Source of the DNA: Lepus europaeus
Taxonomy: Eukaryota > Chordata > Mammalia > Lagomorpha > Leporidae
NCBI RefSeq assembly: GCF_033115175.1
Contig: NC_084850.1
Coordinates: 124,001 to 188,000 of the forward strand
Direction: 5' to 3'
Length of the DNA: 64,000 bases
Of the stretch, positions 1 to 10,927 are shown piece after piece. Both the position numbers and the translations under genes were made by a program. How positions within the stretch are numbered: position 1 is the first letter of the stretch; each line of letters opens with the position of its first letter. The notes under the pieces are model-generated. The model made no database searches. It was given only the letters and a program-made list of their open reading frames with translations, and was not told the DNA's origin.

Positions 1-220
1 ATGTGAATGACTGTGTGTACCAGCATGCAGCTGCAAGTGCATGCAAGAGTACTTCAAAAAGTCCACACAAAATGCATCAGTATACTTTGGTGCAAAAGGG
101 CCTTTTGGTGCAGACTTTTTTCCACAATATGTGGAAAACGCATGTTCTGCAAAAACTGGGCATCTACCTGAAAGCAGTTTGCACCAGAGTAAACTCATAT
201 CTCCCTACTTCCCTTCCATT
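1..220. other. Unassigned flank, no gene
   Basis: No open frame with a recognisable product is seen. The AT-rich sequence contains short motifs that might come from an old DNA transposon, but I cannot name a family. It ends at the target-site duplication of the next SINE. Confidence 0.3.
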
Positions 221-232
221 TCCCCCATAAGC

Positions 233-555
233 TTTTTTTTTTTTGACAGGTAGAGTTATAGACAGTGAGAGAGAGAGACAGACAGACAGAGAGAAAGGTC
301 TTCTTTCCGTTGGTTCACTCCCCAAATGGCCGCTATGGCTGGCGCCCCGCGGATCCAAAGCCAGGAGCCAGGTGCTTCCTCCTGGTCTCCCATGCGGGTG
401 CAGGGCCCAAGCACCTGGGCCATCCTCCACTGCCCTCCCGGGCCACAGCAGAGAGCTTGACTGGAAGAGGAGCAATCGGGACTAGAACCCGGTGCCCATA
501 TGGGATGCCGGCGCTGCAGGCGGAGGACTCACCAAGTGAGCCAGGGCGCCGGCCC
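233..555 (-). mobile_element. CSINE (lagomorph C-repeat SINE), near full length
   Basis: On the minus strand the element starts with the GGCCGGCGCC-type tRNA-derived head, passes through the central block around GGCCCAAGTGCTTGGGCC (here slightly diverged) and ends in a CT-rich tract and A-tail, seen on the plus strand as a T-run at 233-244. A 12-bp target-site duplication, tcccccataagc, flanks it at 221-232 and 556-567, which fixes both ends. This SINE family is specific to lagomorphs and is mobilised by L1 enzymes. Confidence 0.93.
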
Positions 556-567
556 TCCCCCATAAGC

Positions 568-2546
568 ATTTTAAAGCAGCCTTGTGTGTATGGGTGCGCG
601 TGTGTGTGAATGTGTGTGCGTGTGGATCTCTTTGCAGAGTGGGAGGGAGCACTGAGGGATCGAAAACTTTCAGGCTGACTTTCACATCGTGCTGTTGCTG
701 AATCCTACGTGACTTGTGCTTCCATTTTCATCGTGTTTTTGATGTTTTCAAGGGTTTTGGCCCCAAGCACGAGAAAGTAATCGCCACATTTCCACAGCAC
801 TGTCACGGGGAAAGAGGGTACAAGCGATTTGTTGCAGTGAAGCCAAAGCCCAGGGGACAGTCCAAGGAGGAGAAACTTAAACCAGGAAGCGTTCTCATGC
901 TTAGACAGAGCTTGCAAAGGAGAACCTGGGGTTCAGAGGAAGGCTGGGCAGGTGGAGGCTGGGAGGCCGGGCTGAGTCATGAGACGGGGCTGAGCTCAGC
1001 TGTAGGCGGCCCTTGTGTGGAAGGAGGCTGGTCACCGGGCACTCTGCCAGTCCTTGCAACTGGGGCTCCTGGGACCGTCCTGGGGCTGTGTGACGGGGGG
1101 AAGCCCTGGCTGGGCTGCGCAGGGCTGGGCCTGAGCAGGGCAGGGGCCCCTTGCGCAGGGGCTGACTGTGGTTTCCGGGCAGAGCCATTGGTGCGGCCAG
1201 GCTTGTTGTCGGCTGCGGAGGGGAGGCCATGCAGGCAACGGAGGAATGGACACATTTCCCTCTAGGTACTGGTCCAGCTCTAAGGATCCGGGTGCCGGTG
1301 AGGTAAACAGGAGCCAACAATGATGCTCAGCGTAACCCGCACGCAGCTGAGCCCCTGGACTCACCACCACCACCTATGCCAAGCAGAGCTGTCATGAAAA
1401 CCACTCGGATCCTCAGCCGTCCCTAAGAAGTGAGCCCCGCTCGCTCGCTCGCTCGCTCGGTGGCAGCGCCGTTCCCACAGGGTCCCTAACTCCTGCAGAT
1501 TCACGCCTGGCTAAATCTCCAGACTCCTTGTAAGGTCCCCCTCCTTCCCCATCTGGCTTGTAACTTGCGTCCTGAGACAGGTCCCTCCCTGACTCTCCAG
1601 CTCTGTCCTGGGGGTGCCTTACCTGGAACCCAGCCCATCCCTCTGCCCTCGTCTCACTCGGCATCTGGCCCGGAACTAACAGAGAAGCATGTGCCGATGA
1701 GCAGGAGGCATTCGCTCAACAAACGTCTACTGAGATCCCGAGCAAGCCCCAGCCAGGGTGTGACAGGCGGCACGGCTCTCCACTTTTGCCATTATGGGGC
1801 TCATAGGCTGTGGATCGAGCTGGAGAAAGCATTGGAGAATGACAGGACCTGGAGGCAAATAGTATGCTTAGGGGGAGTCCAGAGCGCTGAGGAAACGTAG
1901 CCATCGAGCAAAGGCTGGGAGGAGGGGACGCATGAGCCAGGGCCTCCTCGCCATGAGGAGCAATGGGTGCTGGAGGGGCAGCTGCCACTGTGGGCTTTGG
2001 CCTTGCCCCCTAGCCCCCTGCGGGCGGCCTGTTGGCAGCAGGAATCCTAGGAGTCTGTTGACACAAAGTCCAAACTGTGTAAGATCACCTCAGTGACCCT
2101 TCGTCCTGCAGGAGCTCCCTGCAGCGTCAGCGGCCCCGCAGGCCCAGTCTCCCCCTGAACCTCTGCGGCAGAGATGGTGCGCCCCCCACCCCCGCCCCCG
2201 CCAGCTCCTCCTGACGCAGAGCAGTTTGGACAGAAACCGGGGGTCGGGGTCTCTGGAAAACAGCTTCGTCTTTAGGGTTCACTCATCTGCTCCATCTCTG
2301 TAACAGCCCCACAGGTGTTCCAAGGCGACCTCCCAGGCGCAGCTCTTCATGCTCACTGAACACAGGGCCGGAGTCCCGGGGCTGACACGGTGAACTCCGG
2401 GGCTGAGCCTGGAAAAGGCGGTGGCAGGGCCGGGAGAGCTGACGACACTCTGGCCCGTGCACAGGGCTCCGGGGTTTCCCAAGGCCTGGAGACTTGCGCG
2501 AAGGCTGGCCTCCCCAGCCCACGGGCCGTCCGGAGGGGCGCACGGG
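568..2546. other. Intergenic, GC-rich; short simple repeats only
   Basis: No coding exon is recognised. A GT-rich simple repeat lies at about 584-625 and a perfect (GCTC)n run at 1438-1459. A C-rich stretch sits at about 2180-2205. Frames open here on both strands look like by-products of high GC. The last few hundred bases would contain the 5'UTR and promoter of the olfactory receptor, but no TATA box stands out. Confidence 0.5.
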
Positions 2547-3485
2547 ATGGAGCCGGTGCGGAAGAACCACACCTTGAGCTCTGACTTTGTTATCCTGGGC
2601 TTTGGGGAGATGGCTGACCTGCAGATCCTCTTTTTTGGACTCTTTCTGATCATGCATCTTGTCACCCTGGCAGGGCATGCAGCGATTGTGCTCATCACCC
2701 TCATCGACTCTTGCCTCCAGACCCCCATGTATTTCTTCCTTCGAAACCTCTCTGCCATTGAAATCTGCTACACGTTGGTTATTGTCCCCAACATGCTAGC
2801 CAATTTCCTGTCCAGGAGCCAGCGGATGCCCTTCCTGGCCTGTGCGCTGCAAATGCACCTCTTCATCGCCCTGGGCGGGGCCGAGTGCTTCCTCCTGGCC
2901 GTGATGGCCTATGACCGCTTCGTGGCCATCTGCAACCCCCTGCGCTACGCACTCCTCATCACCAGGGGCCTCTGCCTGCGGATGCTGGCCCTGGCCTGCA
3001 CCAGCGGCTTTGCCCTCTCGCTCACCCTCACCACACTGATATTCCTGCTGCCCTTCTGTCAGTCCCACGAGATCAACCATTTCTTCTGTGACATCCCCGC
3101 TGTGCTCTTCCTGGCCTGCTCGGACACGCGAGCCAACGAGGTCGCCATCTTCGTTGTCTGCATGCTCATCCTCTTGATTCCCTTCGTGCTGATCCTGCTC
3201 TCCTACGCGTTCATCATCGCTGCTGTTCTCAAAATGCACTCCGCTGAGGGCAGGAGCAAAGCCTTCTCCACCTGCACGGGCCACCTGCTGGTCTCTCTTC
3301 TGCACTACGGCTGTGCCATCTTCATCTACATTCGCCCCAAGTCGTGCTACACCCCAGAGCAGGACAAAATCGTGTCCTTAGTCTACACCAACGTGACTCC
3401 CATGCTCTACCCTATGATCTACAGTCTGAGGAACAAGGAAGTGAAGGGTGCCCTCAGGAGACTGCTGGAGAGCCACGGCCACTGA
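2547..3485 (+). CDS. Olfactory receptor, class II, family 10-like
   Basis: Intact single-exon odorant receptor of 312 aa, the usual family length; a seven-transmembrane GPCR expected in olfactory cilia, signalling through Golf. Start: the ATG at 2547 puts an N-glycosylation site (NHT, residues 7-9) near the N-terminus; the open frame reaches further upstream but without family similarity. Visible motifs: PMYFFL 60-65, LSAIEIC 69-75, MAYDRFVAICNPLRY 120-134, CDIP 181-184, SY 219-220, KAFSTC 238-243 and YPMIYSLRN 288-296. The LSAIEICYT and PNMLANFL segments resemble OR10 receptors, but I would not name the member. Oddities: TM1 has Gly-His where receptors have Gly-Asn (position 1.50, residue 44), NPxxY reads YPxxY (residue 288), and CASHL reads CTGHL. 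The frame is otherwise undamaged, so it may be functional or a recently relaxed gene. Confidence 0.93.
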   Translation: MEPVRKNHTLSSDFVILGFGEMADLQILFFGLFLIMHLVTLAGHAAIVLITLIDSCLQTPMYFFLRNLSAIEICYTLVIVPNMLANFLSRSQRMPFLACALQMHLFIALGGAECFLLAVMAYDRFVAICNPLRYALLITRGLCLRMLALACTSGFALSLTLTTLIFLLPFCQSHEINHFFCDIPAVLFLACSDTRANEVAIFVVCMLILLIPFVLILLSYAFIIAAVLKMHSAEGRSKAFSTCTGHLLVSLLHYGCAIFIYIRPKSCYTPEQDKIVSLVYTNVTPMLYPMIYSLRNKEVKGALRRLLESHGH

Positions 3486-4164
3486 GGCCCAGCCCAGGGC
3501 AAGCCGGAGGCGAGGGCCGGGCCCGCCAGGACTAACGTGGCCTCCCTTGGAGAACGCACTCTGTCACCTCAGCGCAGACCTTGCGGCCCGGCTCCTCACG
3601 TGTGGGGGCGCATCCATGGTTCTGAGCACACCTGCCGCCCACTGGCTCCTGTGCTGAGGTCTGAAACGTGAATGGCATTCCAAGGTCTTCTGAGATGTGG
3701 CAGTTCGGAGCATTCATGGCTGCTCCACGGCGCCCTCAGGGACAACCCCACCCATCATCTGGGGCACCACCTGAGACGTGGGCACCGGCAAGCGGAAGGC
3801 CACGAGATGACCCAAACAGGACCCGGAGCCCATTGTTACCGGTCTCAGAGGGGAGGGCAGTTGCCAGAGCGAAGTCACACGGGTTCTCTTCCTCAGCTCA
3901 GCCTAGAAATAAAAAGCCGGGAAGCGATTTGCAAAGAGGCAGAGACTTTCATTAGAAAATAAACGTTTATTTGATTGGCGAGCGGCAGAGAAAGCGTCTG
4001 GTCCGGGAGGAGAGCAGGTGGAGTGCCTGAGCGGGACCCTGGCTTTGAGGAAGTGTCCTGGGTTTCTAAGGCATTACTGTCTGTTCACTGGGTCATCCTA
4101 TTGGGGGTGCCCATTGGACGGGGGCTTCACATGTGTATGTTGATTGGCTTGGGGCTCATGGAGA

Positions 4165-4407
4165 TAGTGAGGGTCTGCTGGAGACGTCCCGTCTCCTTAG
4201 GGGCTCAACCCCCTCCTCTGCTAGCTCTGGTGAAAGATTGCACCCAACCTGAAGGTGTGATCTATAGCCTCAAGGTCACACAGATAGCCAGGGTCTCCTG
4301 GAGCCAGTCGGACTCTCCCCAGGGGCTCAGCCCCTCCCCCGGCCAGCTCTGAGTGAAAGACTGCACCCAACCTGAAGGTGTGATTTAAAGCCGCGAGGTC
4401 ACACACG
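4165..4407 (+). repeat. Two-copy tandem repeat, about 120-bp unit
   Basis: Two diverged copies follow one another, about 4165-4288 and 4289-4407. Both contain the string gcacccaacctgaaggtgtg, and both have agggtct-ctggag, ggggctca-ccc and aggtcacac blocks in the same order. Confidence 0.75.
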
Positions 4408-5312
4408 CGGCACGAGAAGGTATTAGTGGCGGGGGGGTGGGGGGGTGCCAGTCGGTCCGGAGACAGGCTTTCCAGCAGCAGCCGGCAGCCTGCTTGTGCA
4501 GGACATTCTGCCGATGTCTGAAGGGGTCCATGTGCCCCCGTCCCACTGGACGGCCTCAGCCAGCAACTGCCCCGGTCAGAGAGCCAGCGGGGATAGAAAT
4601 GCAAGGAGCTCCCAGACCCAGACTAGGTAAAGTGGAGCGGTGGACAGGCAGACCAGCCCAGAAACCGAACTCCTGCCTCACTAAGGGGCGGTCTTCTCTA
4701 GCTCATGGAGAGATCCCACGGCAAAGGCAAGCAGCAGCGTTAGCAGCTGCCGCCACAAGCGTCCTCGAGGCCCAGGGCCGCCCACTCTGCACCCACCACC
4801 CGCTCCCTGTCCTCACTAGGGCAGCTGGGAAGCTGCTCCACGTGTGCTTCCAGGCCCGCTGACTCCTCCTCCCTCTTCCAATTGCACTCAGAGGGCCACT
4901 TGCTCCCAAGAAGTCCTGCACCCTGCCCCTCCCAGGCCCGGCGGGGTGGGGGAGATGCCCATCCTCTCTGACCCATGTGCCTCATGACAATACTGGAACG
5001 TGTTCTCTGTCTCCCTGATGGCCCAAAGCTCCTCACTCTCACTGCAGCACCTGGCACGTGGCAGGTGTTCAGTAAGTGGCCGTTGGACTGAATCGGGAAC
5101 TCCCACGTGCTTTAGCAGAGAATTCCCGTAGGATCCCGGTTCTGACGGGAATACAAACACTTAGTCCCTTGTCGGGCCAAGGCCTCTGTAATTCAAGGGC
5201 AGAGAAGGGACGTCAGGAAAGTGTTTGCTGAACCCACTCCCACCCCACAGGCTGGCCTGAGTGCCAGAGGTCCCTCTGCTTCCCACCGCCGAAGCCCTTA
5301 GCAGCAAATATT

Positions 5313-5425
5313 TCGTGAGTAAATGAGTGAGCACCTCCTGTGTAGCAGGCCCTGGGCTTGGCCCCGGGGATGCGGAGAAAACTCAAGACAAGGTCCCTGC
5401 CCTCCAGGAGTGCACAGATCAGCCT
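5313..5425 (+). mobile_element. Ancient L2-like LINE fragment
   Basis: The order gtgagcacctcctgtgtagc, then ggccctgggct, then caaggtccctgccctccagg matches the conserved L2 3' core (GAGCACCTACTGTGTGCCAGG ... AAGGTCCCTGCCCTC). Recognition is from memory of the consensus. Confidence 0.6.
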
Positions 5426-5865
5426 GGGCTCTTGGACACTGAAAGAATTCACTTTAACACAATGGTTGCTTCCTACTCATTCATAGGAGGGGGAGAATCA
5501 CCACGGCCCCCACACTTGGAAACACCCACACGCTGTTTATATGGGTCAAGAAGGAGAGAGCCCGAGTGCTTGATGGACCCTTCACCTTGGGCAAATAAAC
5601 CGACAGCAAGATCACCTCGCTCCAGGCTCTGGGTGCAATCAGCAATACCTTTCCTTGTGGATTGAACCCCCGCAGCATTCCTAGCTGAGGCATGGAAAAC
5701 ATCCATAGTCATCACCTACTTCCAACCCTGCCTGCTCTCCTCCACCCACAGCTCCCACCCCTTTCCTCGCCATGCCTAGCTGATGACCCTGCCTTTGGGG
5801 CCACCACAGGGGCACTCCCAGAATGGAGTGGTAGATCTTGAAGGAAAGCCACCATGTGGGTCCTA

Positions 5866-6352
5866 ACTAACAAGAGGCACTTGCTTCCTTCATATAGTAT
5901 TTTCAAAAGCACCCGTAGGATTTTACAGAACATTTAACCATCTTAGGCCTCTGGGCCTTTCTCATTAAGATAACTATCATGTCTAGTAACACAGGATCAT
6001 TAGACTTTTTAACTTTCAGACATTTGTATCAGTAGCACTTTATATTATCGAAATTAAAATTTAGCACCACTTCCCATCTTGACAGTACTTCTGATATAAT
6101 CCAAATAGCCTGAGTAGTTGCTGTCTCTACAAGATGAGAGACATATATCCTTTGATATATCCAGGGCCTCACCTGGAAATACCAAAGTCCAAATGCTTTG
6201 GAACTTTGATTTTTTTGAATGCCTGTCAAGGATGCCAAGAAGGCTTAAAATATCTGATTGAAATAAGATCCCTTAATGATGACATAATATAGACCAGATT
6301 TGATCATTGTCACAAGGTGATTATTCAAATGTTTTAGAATAAGCATACAGTC
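5866..6352 (-). mobile_element. Inverted third copy of the HAL1-like module, 3' part
   Basis: The reverse complement of this stretch reads almost continuously along about 7050-7560 of the plus-strand chimera and along about 22290-22810 of the second copy. It is more diverged than those two are from each other. Copy 1 of the chimera is inserted at its inner end: the last 17 bases (6336-6352) recur at 10363-10379 as a target-site duplication, and the copy continues at 10380. This minus copy is the evidence that the non-L1 module exists without L1 ORF1. Confidence 0.8.
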
Positions 6353-6870
6353 GAGAGAGAGAGAAAGGATTAGAAGGCCTTTTTAGTGAGATACTTGCAG
6401 AGAACTTCCCGGGTCTGGAGAAGGACAGAGACAATCCGAGTACAGGAAGCTCATAGAACCCCTAATAAACATGACCAAAAGAGATCCTCACCACGACACG
6501 TGGTAATCAAACTCACCACAGTGAAACACAAAGAAAAGATTCTAAAATGTGCAAGACAGAAACGTCAGATTACTCTCAGAGGATCTCCAATTAGACTCAC
6601 AGCAGACTTCTCATCAGAAACCCTACAAGCTAGAAGGGCATGGTGAGACATAGCCCAGGTACTAAGAGAGAAAAACTGCCAGCCCAGAATATTATATCCT
6701 GCAAAGCTCTCATTTGTGAATGAAGGTGAAATAAAGAGCTTTCATAGCAAACAGAAATTGAAAGAATTTGTTGCCACTCATCCTGCCCTGCAAAAGATGC
6801 TTAAAGATGTGTTACACACAGAAACACAGAAACACAGTCATCAATGTGAAAGAAGGTAAAGGAAGGAAAA
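6353..6870 (+). pseudogene. L1 ORF1 remnant (C-terminal half)
   Basis: Encodes the RRM/C-terminal part of L1 ORF1p (nucleic-acid-binding chaperone): the strings VIKLTTVKHKEKILKCA, RGSPIRLTADFSSETLQARR and, in another frame, the homologue of the last 30 residues. It is dead: the 5' half is missing, a CGA-type codon has become TGA at 6644-6646, and there is a small frame disruption near 6430. The same region is collinear with 21604-22110 and 26800-27257. Confidence 0.85.
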
Positions 6871-7570
6871 CTCACAGCATAAGATCGCAGGAAGCTCAAT
6901 TTCTCTTTGACATAGAATTAAAATCTGATTCTCTGTTAAAGCAATGTGTTAAAGTAATCTATGATGTTCTCTTGATGTCTGTTAAATTCTAATTGTTCAA
7001 AAACAGCTGAATTTTTATTAAGAGCTATGGGTTATTTAAATATGTGCTTATTTTCAAAGATGTGAATAATCACCTTGTAACAATGATCAAATTTGGTCTA
7101 TGTTATGTCATGATTTTAAGGAATCTTATTTCAACCAGATATTTTGGATTTTGAGCCTTCTTGGCATTCTTGAGAGGCATTCAAAAAAATCAAAGTTTCA
7201 AACAATCTGGACTCTAAAATTTCCAGTAAATCTTGGACTTTGGTTTTTCCAGTTTGGGCCCAACTGAAAAAATCGAGGGACCTATGTCTCTCATCTTATA
7301 GAGACACCAACTAATCAGGCTATTTGGATTATATTAGAAGTACTGTCAAGATGTGACGTGGTACTAAATTTTAAGTTTCTATAATGGAAAATGCTATTAA
7401 TACAAATGTTTGAGAATTAAAAAGTCTAATGATCTTGTGTTACTAGACATGATAGTTATCTTAATGAGAAAGCCCCAGAGGCCTAAAGGGTTAAATACTT
7501 GTAAAATCCTACAGGTGCTTTCAAAAATACTGTGAAGTAAGCAAGTGCCTCTTGTTGGTTGATGAGTTTA

Positions 7571-7914
7571 GATTTTTTTTTTTATTTTTGACAGGCAGAG
7601 TGGACAGTAGAGGGAGACAGAGAGAAAGGTCTTCCTTTGCCGTTGGTTCACCCTCCAATGGCCACCGCGGTAGGCATGCTGTGGCCGGCACACCACGCTG
7701 TTCCGATGGCAGGAGCCAGGTGCTTCTCCTGGTCTCCCATGGGGTGCAGGGCCCAAGCACTTGGGCCATCCTCCACTGCACTCCCTGGCCACAGCAGAGA
7801 GCTGGCCTGGAAGAGGGGCAACCGGGACAGGATCGGTGCCCCGACCGGGACTAGAACCCGGTGTTGCTGGCGCCGCAAGGTGGAGGATTAGCCTACTGAG
7901 CCGCAGCGCCGGCC
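7571..7914 (-). mobile_element. CSINE inserted in the chimeric L1
   Basis: Full-length, minus orientation; T-run and GACAGGCAGAGTGGACAG (A-tail side) at the left, head GCCGGC... at the right. Target-site duplication gatgagttta at 7561-7570 and 7915-7924. The paralogous copy at about 22811-22820 shows gatgagttta once, with no SINE, so this is a directly visible filled/empty site pair. Confidence 0.96.
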
Positions 7915-10379
7915 GATGAGTTTATAATTTTAAACATGGCAACTTAAAGTCTTTTGTCATCCACAGTTATATATGATTTGCTGCTCATAAAACTAAAGCA
8001 TTGTTGGTTCTGTGTTTAGCTGTCCTCCTATAGGTTCCTATGGACTTTTTCCAGCCACTTCTATTGTATTCAGTATTTTGGGATGGCTCTGTAAACAGAT
8101 GAAGCCAATAATGTATTAACAGTACCAACTGAGAGAAAGTATGGTTAACTGAGGTTGCTAAAAACAAAAAGCAATTCAAATCAATTGGCAATCTACAAAA
8201 AGAGTTAAAGATTTTAAAAGCTATTATTGAAATTGCTATATTGGCCTATTATGTTATGTTATATGTGTGTACATATTGTATGTCCACATGGAAACATTTT
8301 ATTAAGAATTTTATTTTAATTGGCTTATAGATAAGATTGTCCATAATTTAGCTGCTAAAATTAATCAAAGATACATTTTAATTCATGTGACCTGAATCTC
8401 TGCATCATATGTTTTATACTTGTTGGTAGAAAGAAACTAAAAACATTTTATATGGTTGTGTTTAAGTTTACTGGTTAAACAAACTACACCATGTTAGATA
8501 TTTAAGAGGTGTTTCCAAATACATGATTCTTAAAATTTATAGAAGGCATTGGACCTTCTGGTAAATGTTTTCTTAAGTTGTTATCTAATGGTTGAAACTG
8601 TTTTCTAAGTATTCATGTAATATTGCTATTGTCAGCAAGCGATCTAGGACTTGCTCCCTCATTTCTCTATTCTAAGCCCAACTTGTTCTTGCATTTCTCT
8701 ATTCTCCTAAAGGTAGGAAACTAATTCTATTATGAAGGAATCTGTAGGACGCACAATTTAATCTTTAGACCTTATAAAAGAGATGGCTAACATTTTTCTG
8801 TAATAGCATAGCCAAAATAAGAGCTTAAATTATAATCTCATAGCTAGATTTACTTCACCATCAGCTAAGTAAACAGTAAGTAGAAAAAACCTCCCTTTCA
8901 GACCAAAGGGAAAGAAAGTTTTAAAGTGAGAATATAATTTTCCTCATGGGCATTGTCTACCTTAGAAAAACTACTACAGAACATGCCTGTGACTATAGAC
9001 TTGTAGTTCAGGCCACCGAAGATTAGAGATGGGACTTGGGCACTCCCTTGACTTGCATCCTCTGGTCTGCTTTAACACAAACCAGGAGGAAAAGAAAGCT
9101 TGGCATCAGAAGCAATGGGTGGCAGGCCTATTAATGGCTGATCTGTACAGTGATCTGCCCTCAAGCAGACCCAACAGGCCAGTCCACTGCAGTGGCTTTC
9201 AATGTGGTAAGCCTGGGCTTCAGCAGAAGTCAACTTGTGAAGAGCCCTGCCAAGAGTTGGATCACTGGAAATGGACGTGCCCTGAAGTCGAAGGATGCCC
9301 AGGTCAGAGCCACAGATCTCATTGGCTCTAAGCTGAAAAGACCTTCACTCAGCCCAACTTCCAAAGTGACCACTGCAGCTGAGGGGATGGCCAAGTAGGG
9401 TCAGCAACATTGCAGGCAGAACTGTAAATTTCTTGTTAGAGATGCCACCTGCCTTTACCTGGCCAGCTCTCCTCCCAGGCCAGCTAAGTAATGAAAGTCA
9501 ACAGAGTGCCTTCCCCTAGGAGGTTCACACCTCCCTTAGGATGTACCCCATGTGAAGAGATAGATAGGTCTGGGCCTCTTCACTTACAAGGCCTAAAGCC
9601 CAACAGATTATTACCAAGCCCCGTCTGTCAGATTCTATTTGCCTCTCAATCAGAAAACTTAATTGTAGCTTAGACAGCACCTTTCTTAGCTCCTCTAATA
9701 ATGACTCTGTCCTTTGTTCTAGACCCTGTCTAGTGCACTTGGGCCTCATTCCTTCGTAATCACAACCTCTACTCTACCACCAATGGCTCTACTCCCAACC
9801 TGTGTGTACTGATGGTCCTCTTCCCCACTGAATGCTGTATAATTGTTCAGACCTGGTTCATGCCACTCTTAGGATCATTGGTTACTATCCTCACCCTGTC
9901 TTCTATGACCTTGTCTAAATAGGATCAGAGTCGGCGAACTTGGAAGGCTTCCATAGCCTCGGTAACTGATGACGACAGCCTAGGGTGGTTACTGGCGCCA
10001 TAAACTAGAGTGTCAATTTGTTGGGTCAACAACCGGAGTCACTGTGCACTTGCTCCTCATCTGAGATCTCTGTCCTTAATGTGCTGTTCATTGTGACTTA
10101 ATGCTATAACTATTGCTCAAACCATATGTTTCACTTTGTGTTGCTATGTGGGTGCAAACTGTTGAAATCTTTACTTAATATAGACTAAATTGATCTTCTG
10201 TATATAAAGAGAATTGAAAATGAATCTTGATGTGAATGGAAGGGGAGAGGGAGCGGGAGACGGGAGGGTTGCGGGTGGGATGGAAGTTATGGGAGGAGGA
10301 AGCCATTGTAATCCATAAGCTGTACATTGGAAATTTATATTCATTAAATAAAAGTTAAAAAAAGAATAAGCATATAGTC

Positions 10380-10912
10380 AAACAAATCAAAACTCTTAAT
10401 TTAAAGAAAACTCAGCTGTTTTAAACAATTAGAACCTCAAAGAGACATTAAGAGAACCTAGTAGATTACTTTAACTCATTGCTTTAACAGAGGATCAGAT
10501 CCTAATCCTATGTCAAAGAGAAATAGATTAATAGTTTTGTATCCAAAATTTCTTTCTTTTATAACCTTCTGTGACTTCCACACACCCTCTTCAACTTACT
10601 TGAACCATCCTATCATTTCCATTCCAGTCTAAACTAGCCATCAGTGTAAAGTAATTCTTACAAACCACGTCCTTTCTTTATTCAAAAAATTCTTTCCTTC
10701 TTGGCCTTCCTTAACAAGAACACTCTTTCCTTCTTAACCTCGTTTGATATACGTTTTGAAATAACCTGTTAAAAATCTCCAAATTAAGGACAAATTTTAA
10801 AATAAGGTAACATCAAAATTGAGCCTTAGTTTCTCTTAAGCAGCATTGAACTATCTTACATAGACAGTTTATGAAAACCTATTTGTTAGCAAACCGAAAT
10901 AGTTTTTCTATA
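10380..10912 (-). mobile_element. Inverted third copy of the module, 5' part and beyond
   Basis: Bases 10380-10507 are the reverse complement of the start of the non-L1 module (6900-7030). They reach exactly the module's left edge (tttctctttgacatag), then continue (10508-10912) into AT-rich sequence not present in the chimeras. The sequence therefore extends past the point where the chimeras switch to L1, suggesting a longer parent repeat. I cannot name the repeat beyond 10508. Confidence 0.65.
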
Positions 10913-10927
10913 GAATATAATGTGTGG

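Larger units (their letters stand above)
3486..5865. other. Intergenic, no gene recognised
   Basis: GC-rich sequence without a supported exon. It holds a two-copy tandem repeat (4165-4407) and an ancient L2-like fragment (5313-5425), listed separately. At about 5045-5095 a GCACxTGGCAC...GTGTTCAGTAA-type string also resembles an L2 3' end. The open frames are short and overlap on both strands. Confidence 0.45.
6353..10362 (+). mobile_element. HAL1-like (ORF1-only) chimeric L1, copy 1, 5'-truncated
   Basis: Order: 3' half of L1 ORF1 plus inter-ORF spacer (6353-6899), a non-L1 module (6900-9916), then the L1 3'UTR/end (9917-10353: TATATAAAGAGAATTGAAAA, GGGGAGAGGGAGCGGGA, ATTAAATAAAAGTT) and an A-tail. 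L1 ORF2 is absent. A 17-bp target-site duplication with one mismatch (agaataagcatacagtc / agaataagcatatagtc, 6336-6352 and 10363-10379) proves insertion as one unit. The junction with L1 is sharp, just after ggaagctcaa in the spacer. A CSINE sits inside at 7571-7914. Without it the module is about 2.66 kb, the same size as in copy 2. HAL1 ('half-L1') elements lacking ORF2 are known in mammals; whether this lagomorph form is catalogued I cannot tell. Confidence 0.85.

Noticed and set aside
2421..2546. Upstream extension of the olfactory receptor frame (42 codons)
   Set aside because: It begins with a non-ATG codon and has no receptor similarity; the ATG at 2547 gives the normal N-terminus and length.
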